Assembly: GCA_913057765.1 (NCBI GenBank)
Contig: CAJXPH010000084.1
Location: 1-10,595 of the forward strand
Source of the DNA: an uncultured Campylobacteraceae bacterium
GTDB lineage: Bacteria; Campylobacterota; Campylobacteria; Campylobacterales; Arcobacteraceae
DNA length: 10,595 bases
Direction: 5' to 3'
A model generated the notes under the pieces. The model saw nothing but the letters and a program-made list of their open reading frames with translations. It was not told the DNA's origin and did not search any database. Position 1 is the stretch's first letter. The number at the start of each line of letters is the position of its first letter. Shown one piece after another: positions 1-7,481 of this stretch. Both the position numbers and the translations under genes were made by a program.

Positions 1-49
1 ATCTACACTATCCTCTTCGTCGGCAGCGTCAGATGTGTATAAGAGACAG
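1..49 (+). other. Illumina Nextera i5 adapter (artefact)
   Basis: Non-biological sequence. Positions 1-8 are the end of the P5 adapter, 9-16 (TATCCTCT) match the Nextera index known as S503/N503, 17-30 are the Nextera read-1 primer tail, and 31-49 (AGATGTGTATAAGAGACAG) are the Tn5 mosaic end. The same block occurs inverted at the right end. It should be trimmed; genomic sequence starts at base 50. Confidence 0.98.
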
Positions 50-143
50 CATTTTCTCTAAGTACAGTATAACATTGCAAAAAAATGAATTTGTTTTCAA
101 AATAAAACTAAAGATTTTTTTTTATATATGATTTTTCTTACAA

Positions 144-158
144 TGATATACTATATCA
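144..158 (+). promoter_or_regulatory. Palindrome over a candidate extended -10 of the DUF1338 gene
   Basis: The 15-base sequence TGATATACTATATCA is a perfect palindrome with 7-base arms around one central C. Its left part, TGATATACT at 144-152, also reads as an extended -10 element (TGn + TATACT, 5 of 6 to consensus), with no clear -35. If that promoter is real, transcription would begin near base 159 and leave a leader of about 50 bases before the ATG at 208. A dimeric repressor bound here would block RNA polymerase. The rest of 50-207 is AT-rich and holds no gene. AT-rich DNA makes chance palindromes more likely, so the operator role is inference. Confidence 0.35.
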
Positions 159-207
159 AGATATATTAAATCAAATGCAAATGTTACCTTACAAAAAAGG
201 AGATATC

Positions 208-1017
208 ATGCATAACAATATTGACAAACTTTTTGAAAATCTATGGCGGAATTATATTTCTGTGACACCAACAGCTACAAAAATACATGACCTTTTTGCC
301 CAAACTCAAAAAAGTGACATCATCAATGATCATATTGCATTACGTACCTTTAATCTGAAAAAAGTCAATTTAGAAAAATTAGCCCAGCATTTTAAAAAAG
401 TAGGATACAAAGAGTGTGGGGAATATGATTTTGAAGAAAAAAAACTTTTTGCCAAACATTATGAACATCCAAATTCTACTCAACCCAAAGTATTTATTTC
501 AGAATTGTTAGTTGAGAAATTTCCACAAAAAGTACAAAAGGTGATTGAAAGGTTAGTCCATAATATTGATGACTCCTCTTTAGTAGCAGATAATTTTTTG
601 TACTCTGGTACACATTGGAGCGTTGATTTGAAAACATATAAGATGTTACTCGAACAAAGTGAATATGCAGCTTGGATGGCAGCATGGGGATATAGAGCTA
701 ATCACTTTACTATTAGTATTAATCATTTAGAACACTTTAAAACAATTCAAGAGGTCAACCAAAAACTCAAAGGTTCTGGATTTGCTTTAAACAGTAATGG
801 TGGAGAAGTAAAAGGAAGCCCTGAAGTTTTATTAGAACAGTCTTCTACCCTTGCTGATAATTTTAGTGTAAAATTTAGTGATGGTGAACTTGTCATACCA
901 AGTTGTTTTTATGAGTTTGCACTACGTTATAAAAAAGAAAATGGCCAATTGTATACTGGTTTTGTTGTGGCTTCTGCAAATAAGATTTTTGAAAGTACAA
1001 ATAAAAGACAAGCATAG
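208..1017 (+). CDS. DUF1338 family protein, short HglS-like 2-oxoadipate dioxygenase/decarboxylase homologue
   Basis: A 269-residue soluble protein of the DUF1338 family. Characterised members (HglS/YdcJ of Pseudomonas) are non-haem Fe(II) enzymes that turn 2-oxoadipate into D-2-hydroxyglutarate in lysine breakdown. Family hallmarks are visible: DHIALRTF with His42, NHFT with His166, the KGSPEVLLEQSS stretch, and FYEFALRY with Glu236. His/His/Glu fits the metal-binding triad of the family. It is much shorter than YdcJ-type proteins (over 400 residues) and resembles the compact branch. The ATG at 208 is chosen over an upstream in-frame ATG at 175 because AAGGAG at 197-202 lies 5 bases before it. 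It is the only plus-strand gene here and has no lysine-catabolic neighbour, so the exact substrate is unproven. Family assignment is firm; reaction is inferred. Confidence 0.87.
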   Translation: MHNNIDKLFENLWRNYISVTPTATKIHDLFAQTQKSDIINDHIALRTFNLKKVNLEKLAQHFKKVGYKECGEYDFEEKKLFAKHYEHPNSTQPKVFISELLVEKFPQKVQKVIERLVHNIDDSSLVADNFLYSGTHWSVDLKTYKMLLEQSEYAAWMAAWGYRANHFTISINHLEHFKTIQEVNQKLKGSGFALNSNGGEVKGSPEVLLEQSSTLADNFSVKFSDGELVIPSCFYEFALRYKKENGQLYTGFVVASANKIFESTNKRQA

Positions 1018-1042
1018 TCTTTTAATCAATAATTTTTGGGGC

Positions 1043-1095
1043 AAAAAAAAAGCTTCTAGATAAAAGAACTTAAGTTCAAATATCTAAAAGCTTTT
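1043..1095 (-). terminator. Rho-independent terminator after tRNA-Asn
   Basis: Directly beyond the tRNA 3' end (minus strand) lies a long inverted repeat: AAGCTT at 1088-1093 pairs with AAGCTT at 1050-1055, ATCTA (1082-1086) with TAGAT (1057-1061), and the tip is the self-complementary GAACTTAAGTTC (1066-1077). It ends in nine U on the minus strand (A-run 1043-1051). On the plus strand it lies 25 bases past the DUF1338 stop and has a shorter T-run, so it may stop transcription from both converging genes. Confidence 0.88.
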
Positions 1096-1096
1096 A

Positions 1097-1171
<75 letters not shown>

Positions 1172-1199
1172 TTCTAGCTTCATTCTTAAATGGGATGGA

Positions 1200-1228
1200 A
1201 TTATATTTAAAAATTCATTTTTTGTCAA
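1200..1228 (-). promoter_or_regulatory. Consensus sigma-70 promoter for tRNA-Asn
   Basis: On the minus strand TTGACA (1223-1228) and TATAAT (1200-1205) are both perfect matches and are separated by exactly 17 bases. A start about 7 bases downstream would give a leader of roughly 20 bases before the tRNA 5' end at 1171. It lies just past the radical SAM stop codon at 1245. Confidence 0.9.
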
Positions 1229-1244
1229 GATATTTTAGGGTTTT

Positions 1245-2162
1245 TTACAAAAATTTATAAAATTTAACACCACTACTGTCAATAAGAGAAATTTGTCCTA
1301 CTTTAACTAAATTTTGCAAGATACTTTTACTTTTTTCGTCAAATAAATTCTCAATATCGTCATTAGTTAACGGTCGTCTTTTTAACATTGAAATGATTTC
1401 TTCTTCTGAAAAACTATTTGTTTGTTTAGGACGCTTTTTATATGCAATATTTACATTAATTCCTTCAAATTTGTTTGCAATATTTTCTAGTGAATTAAAT
1501 GGTACAGGTTGAACTTCATAAGCAGGTGGTCTATCTATAGTACCAACATCTACTCTATTTGGATTAATCTTCTTTATTGCTTCATATAAAAGTGTTATCT
1601 CTTCTTCTTTATCATTTAAATCTTTTACAAATAGTATCTCTAATACAAATTGATTCTTTGTAGTTTCTGAGAAGTCTATCATACTCTGAACAATCTTTTT
1701 TACATCGATACTACTATGAATTCTATCAAGCTTCTTAAAGCATTTCTCACTTACACAATCTAGTGACAGTTTTACAGTATCAAAGTTTAATAAAGTATCA
1801 AAAGTATTTTTGTCATAAATAGTACTTCCATTTGAAAGTATCAATGTTTTTGCATTACCTTTTATTTTATTAATCTCAAATATTAATTCATTAAGATTTG
1901 GATATAAAGTTGGTTCACCATTTGCAGTTACTGTTATCACATCTATCTTAGGATGTTTATGAAATGATTCCTTTATTGCAGTTACAATTTCTAAAACTGA
2001 GGGATAAGTAATCATAGTATCCACAGTTTTTGCTTTTTCTAACTCACAATATAGACAATCAAAATTACACTGTTTAGAAGAAGGAGATAGGTCAACACCT
2101 AATGATATACCAAACCTTCGTGAAGGAATTGGACCAAAAATAATAGAATTCGAATATGACAT
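1245..2162 (-). CDS. Radical SAM protein, COG0731 (TYW1-like) family, function unknown
   Basis: A 305-residue radical SAM enzyme. Cys32, Cys36 and Cys39 form the C-x3-C-x2-C motif that holds the [4Fe-4S] cluster, preceded by the GPIPSRRFG/LGVD segment typical of COG0731. ANGEPT at residues 80-85 is the GGE-like SAM-binding motif. The region after about residue 240 (SEEEIISMLKRRP onward) looks like a small winged-helix domain. COG0731 is named after its similarity to wybutosine-synthesis enzymes, but bacteria do not make wybutosine and the bacterial substrate is not known to me. It follows hemE, as I recall for Campylobacter jejuni, but it is not a HemN-type enzyme. Shine-Dalgarno is weak (AAAAAG, about 6 bases before ATG), and a strong hairpin ends 15 bases before the start. 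Confidence 0.9.
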   Translation of the reverse strand: MSYSNSIIFGPIPSRRFGISLGVDLSPSSKQCNFDCLYCELEKAKTVDTMITYPSVLEIVTAIKESFHKHPKIDVITVTANGEPTLYPNLNELIFEINKIKGNAKTLILSNGSTIYDKNTFDTLLNFDTVKLSLDCVSEKCFKKLDRIHSSIDVKKIVQSMIDFSETTKNQFVLEILFVKDLNDKEEEITLLYEAIKKINPNRVDVGTIDRPPAYEVQPVPFNSLENIANKFEGINVNIAYKKRPKQTNSFSEEEIISMLKRRPLTNDDIENLFDEKSKSILQNLVKVGQISLIDSSGVKFYKFL

Positions 2163-2177
2163 GATTTACTTTTTAGA

Positions 2178-2203
2178 AATAAGTAGGTAAAAACCTACTT
2201 ATT
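2178..2203 (-). terminator. Perfect 11-bp hairpin between hemE and the radical SAM gene
   Basis: AATAAGTAGGT (2178-2188) and ACCTACTTATT (2193-2203) pair perfectly around a four-base loop. The stem begins 14 bases past the hemE stop and ends 15 bases before the radical SAM start. There is no clean U-run after it on the minus strand, so it may be a weak terminator, a processing or stability element, or a structure near the ribosome site. A TATAAT sits at 2201-2206 on the minus strand, overlapping the stem edge, with only a poor -35. Confidence 0.6.
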
Positions 2204-2217
2204 ATAATATTTAAGAT

Positions 2218-3255
2218 TTATTTTTTTGAAACTCTTTTACATTCAGATACAAAATGTATTGCATTTTCAACTGGAACATCTGGTAAAATACCATGACCTA
2301 GGTTAAAGATATGACCTTCACCTTGCATTGTTTCTTGAATTTTTTCTACACATTTAGTAGTCTCTTCTTTTGAGTATAATCTACAAGGTTCCATATTTCC
2401 TTGAAGAACATATTTATCTCCAAGTTTTGCTTTTGCCATAGACATTGGAGTTCCCCAATCTACACCAAATACATCAAAGTTTCCATAAACTCCACCCATA
2501 TTGATAAAGGCAGAAACACCTTTAGGGAACATAATTACTGGAATATCTGGGTATCTTTCTTTTATATATTCAGCAATTTCTACCATATACTTCCATGAGA
2601 ATTCATCATATCTTCCTGGCTCAATGGCTGCTGCCCAAGAATCAAATATTTGAACAACATCAGCACCTGCTTCAATTTGTTTAATCATATAGAATTTAAC
2701 AACATCTGTTACTTTTCTAAGAATCTTATGTAAAAGATCAGGATTTGAATACATCATTTTCTTACAAATGTTATATGTTTTCGTTCCTTGACCTTCAATC
2801 ATATATGTAGCAAGTGTCCACGGAGCACCAGTAAATCCAATAAGTGCTTTATCCTCAGGTAATTTCTCTTTTAAAAGCTTAATTGTTTCATATACGTAAG
2901 TTAATTTATCAGCAGCAGCTTCTCCACCAAGTAAAGCATCTACTTCTTCTTCATTTTTAATTGGGTCTCTAAATAAAGGACCTTCTCCTGTAACAAACTC
3001 TAAATGCATTCCCATTTCATGTGGAATAACAAGAATATCAGAGAATAAAATCGCTGCATCAACACCAACTATATCAAGTGGTTGAATAGTAACTTCACAA
3101 GCCTTTTCTGGGTTGTGACAAAGATTTAAAAAGTTTCCAGCTTCCGCTCTTACTTTCATATATTCAGGTAAGTATCTTCCTGCTTGTCTCATCATCCAAA
3201 CAGGAGTATAAGGAGTCTCTTTTCTTAAACACGCATCTACAAATATTTTTGACAT
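2218..3255 (-). CDS. hemE: Uroporphyrinogen decarboxylase
   Basis: Catalyses removal of four acetate carboxyls from uroporphyrinogen III to give coproporphyrinogen III, a cytosolic step of haem synthesis needing no cofactor. At 345 residues it is full length for the family. The signature PVWMMRQAGRYLPEY covers residues 18-32 with the substrate-binding Arg23 and Arg27; FSDIL holds the catalytic Asp73; FTGAPWTLATYM is the second family motif; HGILP near the C terminus gives His321. Only 6 bases separate it from the UPF0114 stop, and its Shine-Dalgarno AAAGG lies in the last codons of that gene, so the two are probably translated together. It is apparently the fourth gene of the gyrA cluster. 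Confidence 0.98.
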   Translation of the reverse strand: MSKIFVDACLRKETPYTPVWMMRQAGRYLPEYMKVRAEAGNFLNLCHNPEKACEVTIQPLDIVGVDAAILFSDILVIPHEMGMHLEFVTGEGPLFRDPIKNEEEVDALLGGEAAADKLTYVYETIKLLKEKLPEDKALIGFTGAPWTLATYMIEGQGTKTYNICKKMMYSNPDLLHKILRKVTDVVKFYMIKQIEAGADVVQIFDSWAAAIEPGRYDEFSWKYMVEIAEYIKERYPDIPVIMFPKGVSAFINMGGVYGNFDVFGVDWGTPMSMAKAKLGDKYVLQGNMEPCRLYSKEETTKCVEKIQETMQGEGHIFNLGHGILPDVPVENAIHFVSECKRVSKK

Positions 3256-3261
3256 TTTTTA

Positions 3262-3798
3262 TTAACCTTTAATCTCTTTTTTTTCTTCTTTTTTACCGAC
3301 TTTTCCTAAAAAGAAAAGTCCAATTGAAAGTACCATAATAGATACTGCAAAATATAACATTTCTAAAGCATTATTATATTCTGTATGTAGAACTCTTTGA
3401 AAGAATCCAACAACTAATACCATAACAATAACTTTTGCAATTTTATCTTTTAATTGGTCTAAAGAACTGATAGCAAGAATATTTATCCCTGTTTCATGAT
3501 CTTCCGCAGCTTCAATTTTTGAAATGAATAATTCATATATTCCAAATGCAAAAATTAACATAACTATTGCGATAAGGTATAAATCAACTGCACCAATTAT
3601 TTTACTAACAATAACTTCATGAAAGTCTTTTGGATGTAATCCATTTGTATATACATTTACTGTATAAGATAACACTTCAAAAATATCAACAGAAGCAACA
3701 ACAAACAAAATCACAGCTCCTATTAGACCAAATATAACAGCTAGGATAATAAATAGCCTAGCTTTCCACATTATGCTCTCAAAAAGCTTTTCTATCAT
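3262..3798 (-). CDS. UPF0114/YqhA family inner-membrane protein
   Basis: A 178-residue hydrophobic protein of the UPF0114 (YqhA) family, whose function is unknown. Four likely membrane segments are at residues 15-37, 67-92, 119-137 and 146-166; the ending is short and lysine-rich (KKEEKKEIKG). The WKARL start and the YELFISKIE stretch after helix 2 are recognisable family features. Its ATG overlaps the asd stop by one base (TAATG), a typical sign of translational coupling, with GGAG about 12 bases upstream. Its placement between asd and hemE gives no functional clue. Annotation as a membrane protein is firm; any role is unknown. Confidence 0.88.
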   Translation of the reverse strand: MIEKLFESIMWKARLFIILAVIFGLIGAVILFVVASVDIFEVLSYTVNVYTNGLHPKDFHEVIVSKIIGAVDLYLIAIVMLIFAFGIYELFISKIEAAEDHETGINILAISSLDQLKDKIAKVIVMVLVVGFFQRVLHTEYNNALEMLYFAVSIMVLSIGLFFLGKVGKKEEKKEIKG

Positions 3799-4835
3799 TA
3801 AATATCACTCTCCATCTCTATCCATTTTAGAGCAATTCGAACAGAGTTTGTAGCCGCACCAACTCTTACTTGGTCTGCAACATTAAAATAATGTACTATA
3901 TTTGGAGCATAAATATCTTTTCTAATTCTTCCTACAAAAGTAGTATCAGTATCAGTTGAAATAATTGGCATTGGATATGCATTATTTTCTAAATCATCAA
4001 TTACTTCTACGTTTTCAAATCTTTCTAATGATTCTCTAACCTCATCTACATCTACTTCTACATCATCTTCAAATGTAACAGTAATAGACTCACTATGAGA
4101 TCTTAAAACTGGAACTCTTACACAAGTAGCAGCTACTTGAATCTCTTTATGTAAGATTTTTTGAGTTTCAAGTACCATTTTCATCTCTTCTTTTGTAAAA
4201 GAGTTTGGTTGTTTAACATCTATTTGAGGAATAACGTTATTTACAATTTGATGTGCAAAAGCTTCTATTTTAGAGTCATCTAATGTAAAAGTTAACATAC
4301 CTTGCATTTGTTTTACAAGTTCTTCCATTCCAGCTTTTCCAGCTCCTGAAACTGCTTGATAAGTTGAAACATCAACTCTTTTAATTCCATACAATTCATC
4401 AAGTGGTTTTAATGATAATACCATTTGAATAGTTGAACAATTTGGATTAGCAATAATTCCTGATTCTTTCCATAATTCAATATCTTCTGGATTTACTTCA
4501 GGTACAACTAGAGGAATAGTAGGGTCCATTCTAAAATGGCTAGTATTATCAATAACTACTGCCCCGCCCTCAACTGCATATTTTGCAAATTTTTCAGAAA
4601 TAGAACCACCTGCACTAAAAAATGCAATATCAACTTCATTTTCTTCAAAAACTGTTTCTGTTAATTCTAAAACTGTGTGTTCTTTTCCTGCAAATTCAAT
4701 TTTATCACCAGCACTTCTTGCACTTGCAAGAGGTACTAAATTATTAATTGGAAAGTCATATGCTTCCATTACTCTAAAAAGTTCTTCACCAACTGCACCA
4801 GTTGCACCTACAACTGCAACGTTAAATTTTCTCAT
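3798..4835 (-). CDS. asd: Aspartate-semialdehyde dehydrogenase
   Basis: Reduces beta-aspartyl phosphate to aspartate semialdehyde with NADPH, the branch to lysine, diaminopimelate, threonine and methionine. The protein is 345 residues from the ATG at 4835. Visible features are the nucleotide-binding VGATGAVG (residues 9-16), the catalytic Cys133 in NPNCST, the SGAG loop, and Arg240/His247 in RVPVLRSHS. An in-frame ATG at 4868 would add 11 basic residues before the Rossmann strand and overlap gyrA by 29 bases; the start at 4835 is preferred because it places MRKFNVAVVGATG in the usual position, 4 bases after the gyrA stop, with AGAGGAAGAG just upstream. It is probably co-transcribed with gyrA. 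Confidence 0.97.
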   Translation of the reverse strand: MRKFNVAVVGATGAVGEELFRVMEAYDFPINNLVPLASARSAGDKIEFAGKEHTVLELTETVFEENEVDIAFFSAGGSISEKFAKYAVEGGAVVIDNTSHFRMDPTIPLVVPEVNPEDIELWKESGIIANPNCSTIQMVLSLKPLDELYGIKRVDVSTYQAVSGAGKAGMEELVKQMQGMLTFTLDDSKIEAFAHQIVNNVIPQIDVKQPNSFTKEEMKMVLETQKILHKEIQVAATCVRVPVLRSHSESITVTFEDDVEVDVDEVRESLERFENVEVIDDLENNAYPMPIISTDTDTTFVGRIRKDIYAPNIVHYFNVADQVRVGAATNSVRIALKWIEMESDI

Positions 4836-4839
4836 TCTT

Positions 4840-7437
4840 CTACTCTTCCTCTTTATTTTCTGAATCATTAATTAAAGATGGTGTTTCTTGAACAGCAGAT
4901 TCTTCTGAACTGTTCTCAATCACAGCAGGTATATGCTCTAAAACTTCACCATCTTCGTTATATCTTATTATATTTCCATTTTCATCAAGTTCTATCTCTT
5001 CGTCTTCTTTAGGACATTTTGCAATAGATACAACTTTATCACCTTTATCAACATTTACAATAATTACACCAGAAGTATTTCTTCCAGCTTTTCTAATTGT
5101 TTGCATGTCAACTCTAATCATTTTACCAATAGAAGTAAGTGCCATTAAGTCTTGTGTTTCATCAACTAAAACTTCACCTACTACATTTCCAGTTTTGTTA
5201 GATAATTTCATTGAAATAACACCAGAACCTGCTCTATTTGTTAATCTATATTCAGAAACAGTTGTTCTTTTTCCAATACCTTTTTCAGAGATTGGTAATA
5301 ACTCTTGTTCTTCATCTGTAATAACATCAGCATCAACTACGAAGTCTGTGTCATGTTTAAATTTAATACCTCTAACACCTCTAGTACTTCTACCTTGATC
5401 TCTTGTTTTTTCTATATCAAATCTAATACATTGACCTAAGCTTGTAAATATCATTAAGAACTGAGACGAAGCATCAGTAATCTTAGCTGTTACAATTTCA
5501 TCAGCATCATCAAGAACAATAGCTCTTACACCATTTGATCTAATATTTGAGAACTGAGATAAAGATGTTCTTTTTACAATACCATTTCTTGTAAAGAATG
5601 CTAAAGATTTAGAATCATCAAAATCAGATGTTGGAATAATTTCCATAATTTTTTCATCTGCTCTTAAATTGATTAAGTTAACAACTGCTTTACCTTTAGC
5701 AACTCTTGAACCTTCAGGAATTCTATATACTTTCAACCAGTATAATTGTCCCATATTTGTAACAAACATTAAAGTATCATGTGTATTAGATACAAAGAAT
5801 CTCTCAATAAAGTCATCATCATGTGTGGTTACGGCAATTTTACCTTTTCCACCACGTCTTTGTTTTTCATATGATTTAATTGGAACTCTTTTTACATATC
5901 CATTATGAGTAATAGTAACTACCATTGGTTCATTTGGAATTAAGTCTTCCATATCTATTTCATCATAAGAATCTTCAATTTCAGTTAATCTTGGAGTTGA
6001 ATACTTCTCTCTAATTTCTAATAATTCTTCTTTAATAATTTCATTTAATCTATCTTCAGATTTTAAAATCTCTTCAAGTTCAGCAATAAGTGCTAATAAC
6101 TCTTGGTATTCAGCTTCTAATTTATCTCTTTGAAGACCAGTTAATCTTCCTAATCTCATATCAAGGATAGCTTGAGATTGGATAGTACTTAATCCAAATC
6201 TATTTTGCAAACTTTCTTTAGCTTCAGCATCATTTGAAGACGCTCTAATAATCTTAACAACTTCATCAATATTATCTAAGGCAATTTTTAAACCTTCTAA
6301 GATGTGTGCTCTAGCTTTTGCTTTCTCTAATTCAAAAATTGTTCTTCTAATAATTACAGTTTTTCTATGTGATAAGAAAACAGTTAATATTTCAGGTAGC
6401 TTAAATACTTTTGGTTCTTTATTATGTACTGCTAAAAGAATAATTCCAAATGTAGTTTCCATTGGAGTTGACTTATAAAGATTGTTCATAACAATTTCAC
6501 TCATCGCATCTTTTTTAAGCTCAATTACAACTCTAATACCATCTCTATCAGACTCATCTCTAACTTCAGAAATTCCTTCAATAGCTTTGTCTTTTGCTAA
6601 GTTAGCAATTTGTTCAATAAGTCTTGATTTATTAACTTGGTATGGAAGTTCATCTAAAACGATTACTTCTTTTTTACCTTTAGTTTCAATATGATGTTTA
6701 GCTCTAATCTTAACTCTACCACGACCTGTATTATATGCATCAATTATTCCACGTCTTCCAAAGATTGTTCCACCTGTTGGGAAATCTGGTCCTTGAATAA
6801 ATTCCATTAACTCATCTGCTGTTGCTTCAGGATTATCAATTGTATGTAAAATAGCATCTAATAATTCACCTAAGTTATGTGGTGGAATTTTTGTTGCCAT
6901 ACCAACGGCAATACCTTCTGAACCATTCATAAGTAATGTAGGAACTCTTGTTGGAAGAACCGCAGGTTCTCTCAATGTATCATCATAGTTTGGAGTAAAG
7001 TTAACTGTATCTTTATCAATATCTTTTAAAATATCTTCAGAAATCTTTGTAAATCTTGACTCTGTATATCTCATTGCAGCTGCATTATCCCCATCAACAG
7101 AACCGAAGTTTCCTTGTCCGTCAATTAAAGGTTCTCGCATCGAGAAACTCTGTGCCATTCTTACTAATGCATCATAAACTGAAGTATCTCCATGTGGGTG
7201 ATACTTACCAATAACATCTCCAACAATTCTTGCTGACTTTTTGTATGGTGCCCGTGCAGTCATATTTAAATCATGCATTGCATATAAAATTCTTCTGTGT
7301 ACTGGTTTTAAACCATCCCTTGAATCAGGTAATGCTCTACCTATAATAACACTCATAGAATAATCTAAATATGAAGCTTTAATACTGTCTTCAATGTTTA
7401 TATCAATAATATCTTGATTTTCGAAAAGGTTTTCCAT
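4840..7437 (-). CDS. gyrA: DNA gyrase subunit A
   Basis: Breakage-reunion subunit of DNA gyrase, which with GyrB introduces negative supercoils using ATP. It is 865 residues. The active-site Tyr124 lies in MRYTES; the quinolone-resistance region reads HPHGDTSVYD with Thr85 and Asp89, the sensitive-type residues. The GyrA box QRRGGKGK at 526-533 and the C-terminal beta-pinwheel repeats identify gyrase rather than topoisomerase IV ParC. The last 60 or so residues are strongly acidic, as in other gyrases with a regulatory tail. The start is supported by AAAGG (7447-7451) nine bases before ATG. It appears to be the first gene of the cluster with asd, UPF0114 and hemE, since a strong terminator lies upstream. 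Confidence 0.98.
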   Translation of the reverse strand: MENLFENQDIIDINIEDSIKASYLDYSMSVIIGRALPDSRDGLKPVHRRILYAMHDLNMTARAPYKKSARIVGDVIGKYHPHGDTSVYDALVRMAQSFSMREPLIDGQGNFGSVDGDNAAAMRYTESRFTKISEDILKDIDKDTVNFTPNYDDTLREPAVLPTRVPTLLMNGSEGIAVGMATKIPPHNLGELLDAILHTIDNPEATADELMEFIQGPDFPTGGTIFGRRGIIDAYNTGRGRVKIRAKHHIETKGKKEVIVLDELPYQVNKSRLIEQIANLAKDKAIEGISEVRDESDRDGIRVVIELKKDAMSEIVMNNLYKSTPMETTFGIILLAVHNKEPKVFKLPEILTVFLSHRKTVIIRRTIFELEKAKARAHILEGLKIALDNIDEVVKIIRASSNDAEAKESLQNRFGLSTIQSQAILDMRLGRLTGLQRDKLEAEYQELLALIAELEEILKSEDRLNEIIKEELLEIREKYSTPRLTEIEDSYDEIDMEDLIPNEPMVVTITHNGYVKRVPIKSYEKQRRGGKGKIAVTTHDDDFIERFFVSNTHDTLMFVTNMGQLYWLKVYRIPEGSRVAKGKAVVNLINLRADEKIMEIIPTSDFDDSKSLAFFTRNGIVKRTSLSQFSNIRSNGVRAIVLDDADEIVTAKITDASSQFLMIFTSLGQCIRFDIEKTRDQGRSTRGVRGIKFKHDTDFVVDADVITDEEQELLPISEKGIGKRTTVSEYRLTNRAGSGVISMKLSNKTGNVVGEVLVDETQDLMALTSIGKMIRVDMQTIRKAGRNTSGVIIVNVDKGDKVVSIAKCPKEDEEIELDENGNIIRYNEDGEVLEHIPAVIENSSEESAVQETPSLINDSENKEEE

Positions 7438-7481
7438 TAAAAAATGCCTTTATATATAAAATTTAGATATTTTACCTAAAA

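Noticed and set aside
175..207. Upstream in-frame ATG of the DUF1338 gene at 175
   Set aside because: No ribosome site precedes it, and it would place AAGGAG inside the coding region; the ATG at 208 has ideal spacing.
878..1063. 61-residue plus-strand reading frame overlapping the end of the DUF1338 gene
   Set aside because: It lies in another frame of a well-supported gene, runs into the terminator and has no recognisable family features.
4836..4868. Longer asd starting at 4868
   Set aside because: It adds 11 basic residues ahead of the Rossmann strand, overlaps gyrA by 29 bases and lacks family support.
5105..5398. 97-residue plus-strand reading frame inside gyrA
   Set aside because: Antisense shadow of the GyrA C-terminal domain with low-complexity composition and no ribosome site. 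The other plus-strand frames inside hemE, asd, gyrA and the channel gene were dropped for the same reason.
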